NCBI GenBank assembly: GCA_964645775.1
Contig: CAZYBU010000004.1
Coordinates: 1-64,000 of the forward strand
DNA from: CAZYBU01 sp964645775
GTDB lineage: Bacteria; Spirochaetota; UBA4802; UBA5550
DNA: 64,000 nt
Direction: 5' to 3'
The notes under the pieces were generated by a model. It searched no databases. It had not been told where the DNA came from and saw only the letters and a program-made list of their open reading frames with translations. The translations under genes were made by a program, and so were the position numbers. Positions within the stretch are counted from its first letter, which is position 1, and each line of letters starts with the position of its first letter. Below are positions 25,975 to 33,886 of this stretch, piece after piece.

Positions 25975-27734
25975 GCGTACGCATTATTCCCAGAAGAACC
26001 AAGATCGTCTGTACCCTGGGACCGGCCACGGACGACGAGAATCTCCTCAGGGAGCTGATCCTCGCGGGGATGGACGTGGCCCGACTGAATTTTTCCCATG
26101 GAACCCACGATGAGCACCGGCAGCGCATTCAGACCCTCATGAAACTGAGAGAAGTACTGCGTCTTCCCGTGGCCATTCTCCTGGATACAAAAGGTCCGGA
26201 AGTGAGGATAGGGACATTCAGTGACGGGAAAACTATTCTGAAAACCGGTTCGACCTTCGTTCTTACAACAGATGAAATTGAGGGTGACGACACCCGGGTT
26301 TCCATTACCTATCCCGATCTTCCTGAAGAGGTGGGCAGAGGAAACCGTATCCTTCTGGATGATGGTCTGATCGAGCTCTCTGTTATCTCCACCACAGCAA
26401 AGGAGATCGAATGCGAGGTCATTAACGGAGGGTCCTTGAGTAACCGCAAGGGAGTGAACATACCGGGGGTTTCCCTTAAGCTTCCCTTTATCAGCGAAAA
26501 GGACAGAGAAGACATCGAATTCGGGATCCGGGAAGGGTTCGATTTTATAGCCGCGTCCTTTACTCGAAATGCCGGAGATATCCGGGACCTGAGAAGACTC
26601 CTGGATTCCCTGGACGGCGGACATATGAAAATCATCTCAAAAATAGAAAACCATGAAGGATACAGCAACATTGAAGAGATCATACGGGTATCTGACGGAA
26701 TCATGGTCGCCCGAGGTGATATGGGAGTTGAAATTCCGTTCGAAGAGTTACCCGCCATTCAGAAGAACATCATCCAGAGATGTTACAGTGCGGGTAAACC
26801 GGTTATAACGGCAACCCAGATGCTCGATTCCATGATACGTAATCCCAGACCCACACGAGCAGAACTTACAGACGTAGCCAACGCTGTCTACGATGGTACA
26901 AGTGCCCTCATGCTCTCAGGAGAAACATCAATCGGCAAGTACCCTGTTGAGTCCGTCCAAACCATGAACAAGATAGCCATGAAGACCGAGGGCAGCATCG
27001 ATTATATTCACCGTTTTAACAGCACCCATAACCAGGTCCCCAAAAATGTCACGGCCGCCATCGGCCACGCCACCTGTTCAACAGCCCACACACTGGGGGC
27101 CTCTGCCATCATTACGGTGACTAAGTCAGGCTATACGGGAAGAATTATATCCCGCTTTCGGCCCGCCGTTCCCATTATTGCCACAACCATAACAAAACGA
27201 GTATATCGCCAGCTGGCCCTGAACTGGGGCGTCCATCCCATTATGTCAATGGAGAAAGGTACAACGGACGAAGTCTTTGACCAGGCTATAGAGCGTTCCA
27301 TGGAAACCGGAATTATCACAAATGGTGACCTTGTGGTTCTCACGGGCGGGATACCGGTAGGTATCAGCGGAACAACCAATACCATAAAGGTTCATATCGT
27401 GGGAGACGTAATCGCCCGGGGAGAGGGCATCAATAATTTCAGAGCCACAGGGAATCTCTGCGTTGTGAATAACAGCTACGACCACCTGGAAACCTTCAAT
27501 GTTGGAGATGTTCTGGTAATATCGAATTCAACGGATGACATTCTTCCCATGATAAAGAACGCGGCCGCCCTGGTAACCGAAGAGGAATCGAACGATTCAA
27601 GAGCCGCCATCGTTGGAAAGGCTCTGGAGATACCTGTCATTACCGGAGTAAGCGGAGCCACGGGTATTCTAAAAAGCGGATCTCTTGTTACAGTTGATGC
27701 CGGTAAAGGATACATTTATAGCGGCATCCATTAA
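25971..27734 (+). CDS. pyk: Pyruvate kinase with C-terminal PEP-utiliser-like domain
   Basis: A 587-residue glycolytic enzyme that makes pyruvate and ATP from phosphoenolpyruvate. Visible are TKIVCTLGPAT, the GMDVARLNFSHG loop, LLDTKGPEVR, KIENHEGYSNIEEI, the MVARGDMGVE metal site and ATQMLDSM, NPRPTRAELTDVANAVYDG. After about residue 470 comes the extra domain found in Bacillus-type enzymes, with a ITGVSGATG segment in place of the TSH phospho-site, so it is not expected to be phosphorylated. The extra length over the 470-residue minimal enzyme is normal for that type. Last gene of the cobalamin-sensor transcript, which is odd for a glycolytic gene. Confidence 0.95.
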   Translation: MSVRIIPRRTKIVCTLGPATDDENLLRELILAGMDVARLNFSHGTHDEHRQRIQTLMKLREVLRLPVAILLDTKGPEVRIGTFSDGKTILKTGSTFVLTTDEIEGDDTRVSITYPDLPEEVGRGNRILLDDGLIELSVISTTAKEIECEVINGGSLSNRKGVNIPGVSLKLPFISEKDREDIEFGIREGFDFIAASFTRNAGDIRDLRRLLDSLDGGHMKIISKIENHEGYSNIEEIIRVSDGIMVARGDMGVEIPFEELPAIQKNIIQRCYSAGKPVITATQMLDSMIRNPRPTRAELTDVANAVYDGTSALMLSGETSIGKYPVESVQTMNKIAMKTEGSIDYIHRFNSTHNQVPKNVTAAIGHATCSTAHTLGASAIITVTKSGYTGRIISRFRPAVPIIATTITKRVYRQLALNWGVHPIMSMEKGTTDEVFDQAIERSMETGIITNGDLVVLTGGIPVGISGTTNTIKVHIVGDVIARGEGINNFRATGNLCVVNNSYDHLETFNVGDVLVISNSTDDILPMIKNAAALVTEEESNDSRAAIVGKALEIPVITGVSGATGILKSGSLVTVDAGKGYIYSGIH

Positions 27735-28333
27735 GAGGAGAGTCTCTTAAGGGCCTCCTTTATAAGCTTCTCCAGGGAAATGCTCTTCATCTCATTAAGT
27801 ATCCCATTTACGGTCTGCCTGGCCCCGGACTCGTCGAAACCGAGGGATACCAGGGCTTCAACCGCTTCAAGCATATCCCTTTCTTCTCCGGACCTTTCTT
27901 CGGCTTCAAAGCCTTCCAGTTTGCCTGATTTTCTTTTCAATTCAAAGATAAGTTTTTCCGCCTTGCTTTTACCAATACCGGGCACCTTTATAAGCCTGGA
28001 AATGTCATCATTCCGAACAGCATGAATCAGATCATTCGTTGAGAGACCTGAAAGGATAGAGAGAGCCATGGAGGGGCCGATGCCGCTGACTCGAAGAAGA
28101 AGAGAAAAAAGGTCCCTGTCCTGAGAATTCGTGAATCCAAAGAGACGAAACTGGTCTTCTCTGACGTAGGTATAAATGTTGAGAACCGCTTCCTTTCCCG
28201 CTTCGATCTGATTAAAAACCGTTAAAGGGATCTCAACCAGGTATCCTACCCCCGAGACATCAAGGATTACCTCTGTCGGCTTACAGGAGACTGCGATACC
28301 TTGAAGACGGGCAATCATGGTATTATGAAACAC
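27731..28333 (-). CDS. ruvA: Holliday junction recognition protein RuvA
   Basis: A 200-residue protein. N-terminal OB-fold (MIARLQGIAVSCKPTEVILDVSGVGYLVEIP), helix-hairpin-helix pair (LLRVSGIGPSMALSILSG, LIKVPGIGKSKAEKLIFEL) and a C-terminal RuvB-binding domain (VSLGFDESGARQTVNGIL). Domain order and length are normal. The start overlaps the preceding unknown gene by eleven bases. ruvC is not in this window. Stop overlaps pyk by four bases, tail to tail. Confidence 0.96.
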   Translation of the reverse strand: MFHNTMIARLQGIAVSCKPTEVILDVSGVGYLVEIPLTVFNQIEAGKEAVLNIYTYVREDQFRLFGFTNSQDRDLFSLLLRVSGIGPSMALSILSGLSTNDLIHAVRNDDISRLIKVPGIGKSKAEKLIFELKRKSGKLEGFEAEERSGEERDMLEAVEALVSLGFDESGARQTVNGILNEMKSISLEKLIKEALKRLSS

Positions 28334-28757
28334 TTATCAGTCTTCTGAGGAAAGCCTGGACCTTCTCTAATATTCCCGATTTTTCGATGAACTGGGCCTT
28401 CTGCAGAGCGAGGAAACCGTCTGAAATCCCAAAATCCCGGATAGCTCTGGTCAGAAAATGTATCCTATCGTCCCGGGAGCCGAGCCAGCTTGTCAACTGG
28501 TTGGCATAGATATCCGGTTCGATAAAGATATCCTTCTCCCGGCCGCCACTTTCCGCTATGGCAGAAAGGGAATCGTGGATGAACTGCATCGTCCAGTTAT
28601 CGTTCATCCTGTGTTCGTTCATCTCCTGGATCATCTTCCTGAACTCATCGGATGCGCTGTCAGAAACGGCCCAGTATCTTTCATATTCATTTTCCCTGAG
28701 TTCAAGGTACTCAAGAAACTCCATACATTTCTCCTGCAATGACTGCTCAAGTTGCAT
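28323..28757 (-). CDS. Unknown protein upstream of ruvA
   Basis: A 144-residue acidic, helical soluble protein. I recognise no family. Features: no signal peptide or membrane segment; a Cys near residue 11; a loop with IAESGGREKDIFIEPDIYAN in the middle. It overlaps the ruvA start by eleven bases and follows the TPR gene by ten, so it is co-translated in the same minus-strand operon (GGDEF-TPR-this-ruvA). Confidence 0.65.
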   Translation of the reverse strand: MQLEQSLQEKCMEFLEYLELRENEYERYWAVSDSASDEFRKMIQEMNEHRMNDNWTMQFIHDSLSAIAESGGREKDIFIEPDIYANQLTSWLGSRDDRIHFLTRAIRDFGISDGFLALQKAQFIEKSGILEKVQAFLRRLISVS

Positions 28758-28767
28758 CAGGTATCCC

Positions 28768-29592
28768 TTAATTCAGACTGATTTTTCGCGCCTCGAAGAG
28801 ACAGTCAAGGGCCCTGTCCGTTTCTCCCTTGAAGAGATGACAGAGGCTGAGGGAGATAAGGTTGTCACTGTCCTTCTCCGCCTCTTCGAGCATATTTATT
28901 TTTTCATCCAGTGTTCCATACCGGTCAGTATACACGGCAACGGGTACAGAAGCTATATATTCATCGAACATCCGAAATCCATCGGAGATACGACGGATCC
29001 TTTTCAGTTCCTTGACCGATTCATCGATTCTTCCGTTTCTGCGATGGAGTGAATAAATCAGTTTGCGGACGCGTCCATTATCGCTATCTACCACCACAAG
29101 GCGATTCAGCATATCCATAGCTTCATCATCCCGGTTATGGTTATAAAACATGATAGCCAGCGCCGTCAGAGCCACCCGGTTCTCAGGCCAGATATTCAGA
29201 ACTTCGTGAAAATTTGTTTCAGCCGCCTTCAGGTTATTTAAGCGGCTGTAGCAGAGCCCCATCACCTGAATAGAGAGAACAAACCGGCTGTTCAATCTTT
29301 TCGATTTTTCCAGGTAGATAATTGCCTTCTTGAATTCTTTCTTTCGATAATAAATACTTCCAATATTAAAGAAGGTGATGTAATCAGATTTGAGGTGCAG
29401 GGCTCTTTCATAGGCTTCCAGTGCATCATTGAGGCGATTTAACCTGGAATAAAGGGAGCCCAGGTTTACATAGACATCCCTGTATGCGCTGTCCTGTTTA
29501 AGAATGAAATTATATTCTTTTAGAGCCTCCGCAAAGTTACCCTGCTTTTCAAAACTCAGGGCCCGGCTCATGTGATCTATTATCGTATCCAT
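28768..29592 (-). CDS. TPR-repeat protein
   Basis: A 274-residue protein made of tandem tetratricopeptide repeats. The N-terminal 160 residues contain about four clear repeats (AEALKEYNFILKQD, YVNLGSLYSRLNRLNDALEA, FFNIGSIYYRKKEFKKAIIY). The C-terminal 110 residues are helical but degenerate. No signal peptide. A cytoplasmic scaffold is likely. It follows the GGDEF gene by nine bases. Confidence 0.85.
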   Translation of the reverse strand: MDTIIDHMSRALSFEKQGNFAEALKEYNFILKQDSAYRDVYVNLGSLYSRLNRLNDALEAYERALHLKSDYITFFNIGSIYYRKKEFKKAIIYLEKSKRLNSRFVLSIQVMGLCYSRLNNLKAAETNFHEVLNIWPENRVALTALAIMFYNHNRDDEAMDMLNRLVVVDSDNGRVRKLIYSLHRRNGRIDESVKELKRIRRISDGFRMFDEYIASVPVAVYTDRYGTLDEKINMLEEAEKDSDNLISLSLCHLFKGETDRALDCLFEARKISLN

Positions 29593-29601
29593 GTAATAAC
29601 C

Positions 29602-30783
29602 CTATCTTGATCTGTGTGCTACCACCCGGTTCCTCCCGGTTTTCTTCGCCCGGTACAGGGCCGCATCGGCCCTTTTTATCAGATTCTTACTTTCTTTATC
29701 GGAATCCGCGTGATACTGGGCTACCCCCAGACTGATGGTAACACTGAGAGATTTATCCTGACCGGAAAATTCATACTCTACGACGGATTTTCTAAGCCTT
29801 GTAGCTATCTCTATGGCATCCTCCATGCTGGTATCAGGAAGTATTACAGCAAATTCCTCTCCGCCATATCGTGCGGGAATATCCACACTTCGTACAAGTC
29901 CCTTGAATATCTGTGCAACCTCTTTGAGAACAATGTCTCCCTGCTGATGACCGTATGTATCATTAAAATCCTTGAAATGATCGATATCTGCCATGATCAA
30001 TGATAGGGGAATGTTCATCCTGTCCGACCGCTTGATCTCCTCCAGAAGTCGTTCCTGAAAGTAATGGTGTATATAAAGACGGGTCATCCTGTCCAGTGTT
30101 GCCATAAGATAAAGACGGGAATTTTCTACAGCAATAGCCGCGAATTTTGCGAGGTCCACCAGAAATTCATGGTCACTTTTTTCAAAATCCTGACCTGTCA
30201 GTTTCTTTCCCAATATGATAAAACCATTCAAAAGATTTTTCGATTTCATGGGAACGACAAGATGGGGTTCCAGAATCTCAAGGTTATGGGCAACGCCTTT
30301 CAGTTCCGGAATGGTTTCAATCTCCGAAAATAAAGCAGCGTCCGGATGTTCAAGAAAATAGTGAATGATGGGAGAATCTTCACTGAATATTATATCCTTG
30401 GAAAACCTGTCCTCATCATATCCCTTGGTCATATGGATATAAAAACTGGAGATATCAATATCTACCTGAAGAAGGATAGCCACTTTCTCCACGAACATCT
30501 GTCCGATGCAGCTGTAGAGAATCGATTCTACCAGGCTTTCGAAGTCAAGATTGGATGACAGACTAATACCCAGGCTGATAAGATTTTTGAGGTCATATAT
30601 CTTTCGTTCCTGTGCCTCGATCTTCTTTTCGTACATCTGGAGGCCTGAATCGTTATTAAGCATGTTTTGGCTGTGAGCAGCTGTTTCGGACATTAACCGA
30701 TTTTCCTGTATCAGTAGAAGGTCTGGTTTCTCTATATCAATCCTATCGGGATTTTCCTTTTCAGCAACAACTAATTTTATCAT
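29602..30783 (-). CDS. GAF-GGDEF diguanylate cyclase
   Basis: A 393-residue protein. After a short coiled coil, residues about 70-225 match a GAF sensor domain (LGISLSSNLDFESLVESILY at its start). Residues about 230-390 are a GGDEF domain with the active site ARYGGEEFAVILP, preceded five residues earlier by RSVD, a product-inhibition I-site (RxxD). It should make cyclic di-GMP. No membrane segment. The start is uncertain: the ATG at 30783 lies within a TATAAT on the same strand, and the ATG at 30693 has AGGAAA nine bases ahead and may be the true one. Confidence 0.9.
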   Translation of the reverse strand: MIKLVVAEKENPDRIDIEKPDLLLIQENRLMSETAAHSQNMLNNDSGLQMYEKKIEAQERKIYDLKNLISLGISLSSNLDFESLVESILYSCIGQMFVEKVAILLQVDIDISSFYIHMTKGYDEDRFSKDIIFSEDSPIIHYFLEHPDAALFSEIETIPELKGVAHNLEILEPHLVVPMKSKNLLNGFIILGKKLTGQDFEKSDHEFLVDLAKFAAIAVENSRLYLMATLDRMTRLYIHHYFQERLLEEIKRSDRMNIPLSLIMADIDHFKDFNDTYGHQQGDIVLKEVAQIFKGLVRSVDIPARYGGEEFAVILPDTSMEDAIEIATRLRKSVVEYEFSGQDKSLSVTISLGVAQYHADSDKESKNLIKRADAALYRAKKTGRNRVVAHRSR

Positions 30784-30879
30784 TATAACTCTTGATTTTT
30801 TCGTTTACATAGAAAGACTCTGACCCGTCATGTGTATCGGAATGTAATTCGGAACGTAACTACAGGTTTCTTCCCAATA

Positions 30880-31314
30880 ATGATTGATATTTCAGTTAGC
30901 CTGGATGATAACGGCATCTGTCCTGCATACCAGAGTGAAGGTTCAGCGGGAGCGGATCTGTTCTCTTCTAACAGTGAGCCTATCAGAATTGAACCGGGTG
31001 AAACAGTTCTTGTTCCCACCGGGATACGATTGGAAATTCCGGAAGGTTATGAGGGACAGATTCGTCCCAGGAGTGGACTTGCCCTGAAACACGGCATAAC
31101 TCTCCTGAACTCACCAGGAACCATTGATTCGGATTACAGGGGAGAGCTCGGTATCATTATGACAAATCTCGGCAAGAAAACCTTTACCGTAACCCGTGGT
31201 ATGCGTATCGCTCAGATTGTTTTCGGACAGGTCTACCGGGCAAGATTCAATGAAAAAGAGATACTTAATAATACAAAACGCAACGAAGGAGGATTCGGAC
31301 ATACCGGATTATGA
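30880..31314 (+). CDS. dut: dUTP diphosphatase
   Basis: A 144-residue trimeric dUTPase. The five motifs are visible in order: SEGSAGADL, RPRSGLALKHG, NSPGTIDSDYRGE, MRIAQIVFGQ and GFGHTGL. It removes dUTP to keep uracil out of DNA. ATG 30880 gives the usual start; a GTG at 30832 would add 16 non-homologous residues. The stop overlaps the rnj ATG (ATGA), so the two are translationally coupled. Confidence 0.95.
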   Translation: MIDISVSLDDNGICPAYQSEGSAGADLFSSNSEPIRIEPGETVLVPTGIRLEIPEGYEGQIRPRSGLALKHGITLLNSPGTIDSDYRGELGIIMTNLGKKTFTVTRGMRIAQIVFGQVYRARFNEKEILNNTKRNEGGFGHTGL

Positions 31315-32972
31315 AAAAGCAAAAAAACCCAGTAATGAAAATTGTACCCCTGGGGGGTCTTGATGGGATCGGGAAGAACATAACCATATTCGAGATGAAC
31401 GATGAGATACTCGTCGTTGATTGTGGCATCATGTTTCCTACCGACGAAATGCCGGGTATCGATTTTCTGATACCTGATTTCAACTATCTCGTTAAAAATA
31501 AGAAGAAAATAAAGGGAATCATTATTACTCACGGTCACGAGGACCACATTGGAGCTTTACCCTTTCTTCTGAATGAAATTCAGGCTCCTATTTACGCTAC
31601 GCGACTTACCATCGGTCTCATTCAAAAACGACTGGAAGAGCGTAAACCAAAGAATATACCTCAGTTCATCGAAATTGAGACCAGAAAGAAAATGATACTC
31701 GGAAGCTTTACCCTGGAATTTATATGCGTGAATCATTCCATCATTGACGGGGTAGGAATCTCCATCACGACAGAGCTGGGAACCATAATACACACAGGAG
31801 ATTTTAAGGTCGACTTCACTCCCGTTGATTCAAAGGTTATCGATGTCAGCCGGTTCGGTGACTATGGCGAACAGGGAGTTCTGCTTCTAATGTCCGACAG
31901 CACAAACGCGGAAAGACCGGGATTCACCCGGTCGGAAGCTATTCTCGAGGGAAAACTCTCGAGTATTTTTTCAACCTCTAAGGGACGTATTATCACTGCT
32001 ACTTTCGCCTCAAACATCCACAGAATCCAACATGTCATTGACGCGGCCGTAAAGTATAATCGCAAAGTTGCCATATCCGGTCTTACCATGCTGAAAAACA
32101 TTGAGATAGCCCGTTCCCTTGGATATCTGAAGGTAAAAGATGACCTTATCGTCGATCTGGAGGAAGCAAAGTCTCTTCCGGATAAGAAACTTGTAATTAT
32201 CGGAACCGGTTCTCAGGGTGAACCCATGTCAGCCCTTTCAAGGATGGCAAATGGTACTCATCGTCACTTCAAGGCTAAGTCAGGAGACACTGTCATCATA
32301 ACAGCCTCAGTGATCCCGGGAAACGAACGGACGGTTACTAAGATCGTAAACTCCCTCATGCGACTGGGAGCAGATGTCCACTATGACCGTGACCCGGATA
32401 TTCACGTATCCGGCCATGGGTCCCAGGAGGAGCTTAAGCTTATGCTGAGCCTTATCCGACCCAGATTCTTTATGCCGATCCATGGAGATTACAAGCACCT
32501 GAAAGCTCACACCCGACTTGCAGAGTCCCTGAATATCAAGCCTTCAAATATGATTACGGCTCAAAATGGCGATATACTTGAACTGCAGAAAAACAGTTTC
32601 AAGAAGATTGGATCCCTTGATCTGGTTCAGTACTACGTTGATGGAGACCATATAGGTAATTTAAACGATTCATTGATCAGTGACCGTCACTCGATGTCAA
32701 AAAATGGAATCGTGCACGTGACCATTGTCACTTCAGAGGGTCAGCTTGTATCAGAACCGGTTATCTCCATCAGGGGATACTCCGGCATGAACGATCTCCA
32801 GCATGTAAAACAGCTGGAGAAAAACGCTCGCACTTCAGCAGAGAAAGCTCTTCAGAAAGACCCATCAGAAAAAAGTCTTGAAGCGGGAGTACGTAAAAGC
32901 CTTCAGCACATAATCTATAAAAGATATAATCGTCAGAATCCTGTTCTTTCGGTTAACGTCATAACGGTCTAG
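31311..32972 (+). CDS. rnj: Ribonuclease J
   Basis: A 553-residue metallo-beta-lactamase/beta-CASP ribonuclease, dual endo- and 5'-exonuclease of RNA turnover. Metal site ITHGHEDHIGALPF, then NHSIIDGVGI, HTGDFKVDF and MSDSTNAERPG; beta-CASP motif region TATFASNIHR; IGTGSQGEP and HVSGHGSQEE; terminal FMPIHGDYKHLKAH. Full length matches RNase J1 (about 555). Sits in dut-rnj-uppP with short gaps. Confidence 0.95.
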   Translation: MKKQKNPVMKIVPLGGLDGIGKNITIFEMNDEILVVDCGIMFPTDEMPGIDFLIPDFNYLVKNKKKIKGIIITHGHEDHIGALPFLLNEIQAPIYATRLTIGLIQKRLEERKPKNIPQFIEIETRKKMILGSFTLEFICVNHSIIDGVGISITTELGTIIHTGDFKVDFTPVDSKVIDVSRFGDYGEQGVLLLMSDSTNAERPGFTRSEAILEGKLSSIFSTSKGRIITATFASNIHRIQHVIDAAVKYNRKVAISGLTMLKNIEIARSLGYLKVKDDLIVDLEEAKSLPDKKLVIIGTGSQGEPMSALSRMANGTHRHFKAKSGDTVIITASVIPGNERTVTKIVNSLMRLGADVHYDRDPDIHVSGHGSQEELKLMLSLIRPRFFMPIHGDYKHLKAHTRLAESLNIKPSNMITAQNGDILELQKNSFKKIGSLDLVQYYVDGDHIGNLNDSLISDRHSMSKNGIVHVTIVTSEGQLVSEPVISIRGYSGMNDLQHVKQLEKNARTSAEKALQKDPSEKSLEAGVRKSLQHIIYKRYNRQNPVLSVNVITV

Positions 32973-32975
32973 GTC

Positions 32976-33818
32976 ATGAATCTCTTCATTGTTCTGATTA
33001 TCCTTGGTATAGTACAGGGTGTCTCAGAATTTCTCCCCATCTCATCTTCCGGACACCTGGTTATTCTTGAACAGATGGAAAGCTTCCGGATCATTCTGGC
33101 AGAGACAGGTGACATTAACCTCCTGATTAACGTAAGCCTGCATGTGGCAACCCTCATCGCTGTGATTATTTTCATGAAAAGTGATATATTCTGGATGATA
33201 ACCGGCTTCTTCCGGGGGCTTAAGGAAAAAGACCCTTGGAACCCTGAGACCCGGACCATTGCCTTTATCCTTGTGGCTTCCATACCAGCCGTTATTGTTG
33301 GCCTGCTCCTAAGGGAGCAGATTGAAAACGTCTTCTCCTCTATGACCGCAGCCTTCGCAATGTTGATCATCAATGGTATCATCCTTATTTCCACTAAAAA
33401 GATACCTCTCCGGGACCGACAATTAGAAGAGACAGGCCTTTTCAGGTCCTGTGTCATCGGTCTTTTTCAGGCGCTGGCCATCATGCCCGGAATATCGCGG
33501 TCCGGCATGACCATAGCGGGAGGACTTCTTAACGGATTGAAGCCGGCGGACTCAGCCCGGTTTTCCTTTCTCATGTCCGTACCCGTGATCGCCGGCGCCG
33601 GGATGTTAGAGGGAACCAGGCTTTTAGGAGGGACTTATCCAGAGGAGATTTATGCGCCTCTTCTCTTTTCCATGGTCATAACGACCATCGTGGCGTTTTT
33701 CTCCATCAAGCTTCTCTTCGTACTGGTAAAACGTCTAAGGCTGGATATCTTCGGGTACTACACAATAGCCCTTGGTATCCTGGGATTGACTATCCTCTAC
33801 ATCACAGGGACACTTTGA
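32976..33818 (+). CDS. uppP: Undecaprenyl-diphosphatase (BacA/UppP)
   Basis: A 280-residue membrane enzyme that converts undecaprenyl diphosphate to the monophosphate for reuse in peptidoglycan synthesis. The two signature segments are present: QGVSEFLPISSSGHL near the N-terminus and MPGISRSGMTIAGGL in the middle, with about eight membrane helices. Length fits BacA (about 270). The ATG is three bases after the rnj stop. Confidence 0.95.
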   Translation: MNLFIVLIILGIVQGVSEFLPISSSGHLVILEQMESFRIILAETGDINLLINVSLHVATLIAVIIFMKSDIFWMITGFFRGLKEKDPWNPETRTIAFILVASIPAVIVGLLLREQIENVFSSMTAAFAMLIINGIILISTKKIPLRDRQLEETGLFRSCVIGLFQALAIMPGISRSGMTIAGGLLNGLKPADSARFSFLMSVPVIAGAGMLEGTRLLGGTYPEEIYAPLLFSMVITTIVAFFSIKLLFVLVKRLRLDIFGYYTIALGILGLTILYITGTL

Positions 33819-33886
33819 CCTGAAGGCACAGTGGATAATCTGAGGCGCGACCCCACAGGGTCCCACGGAAGGCACGGTTCTGGTAA

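Noticed and set aside
24559..26624. Two frames of about 234 residues on the minus strand opposite muiA and pyk
   Set aside because: Both are antisense to genes with strong family motifs.
30691..30783. Minus-strand TATAAT at 30782-30787 as the promoter of the GGDEF gene
   Set aside because: No matching -35 box lies 16-18 bases away, so only the start-codon ambiguity is recorded, not a promoter.
33849..33862. GACCC-caca-GGGTC inverted repeat before ftsK as terminator
   Set aside because: Stem is only five bases and no T-run follows, so it was not called.
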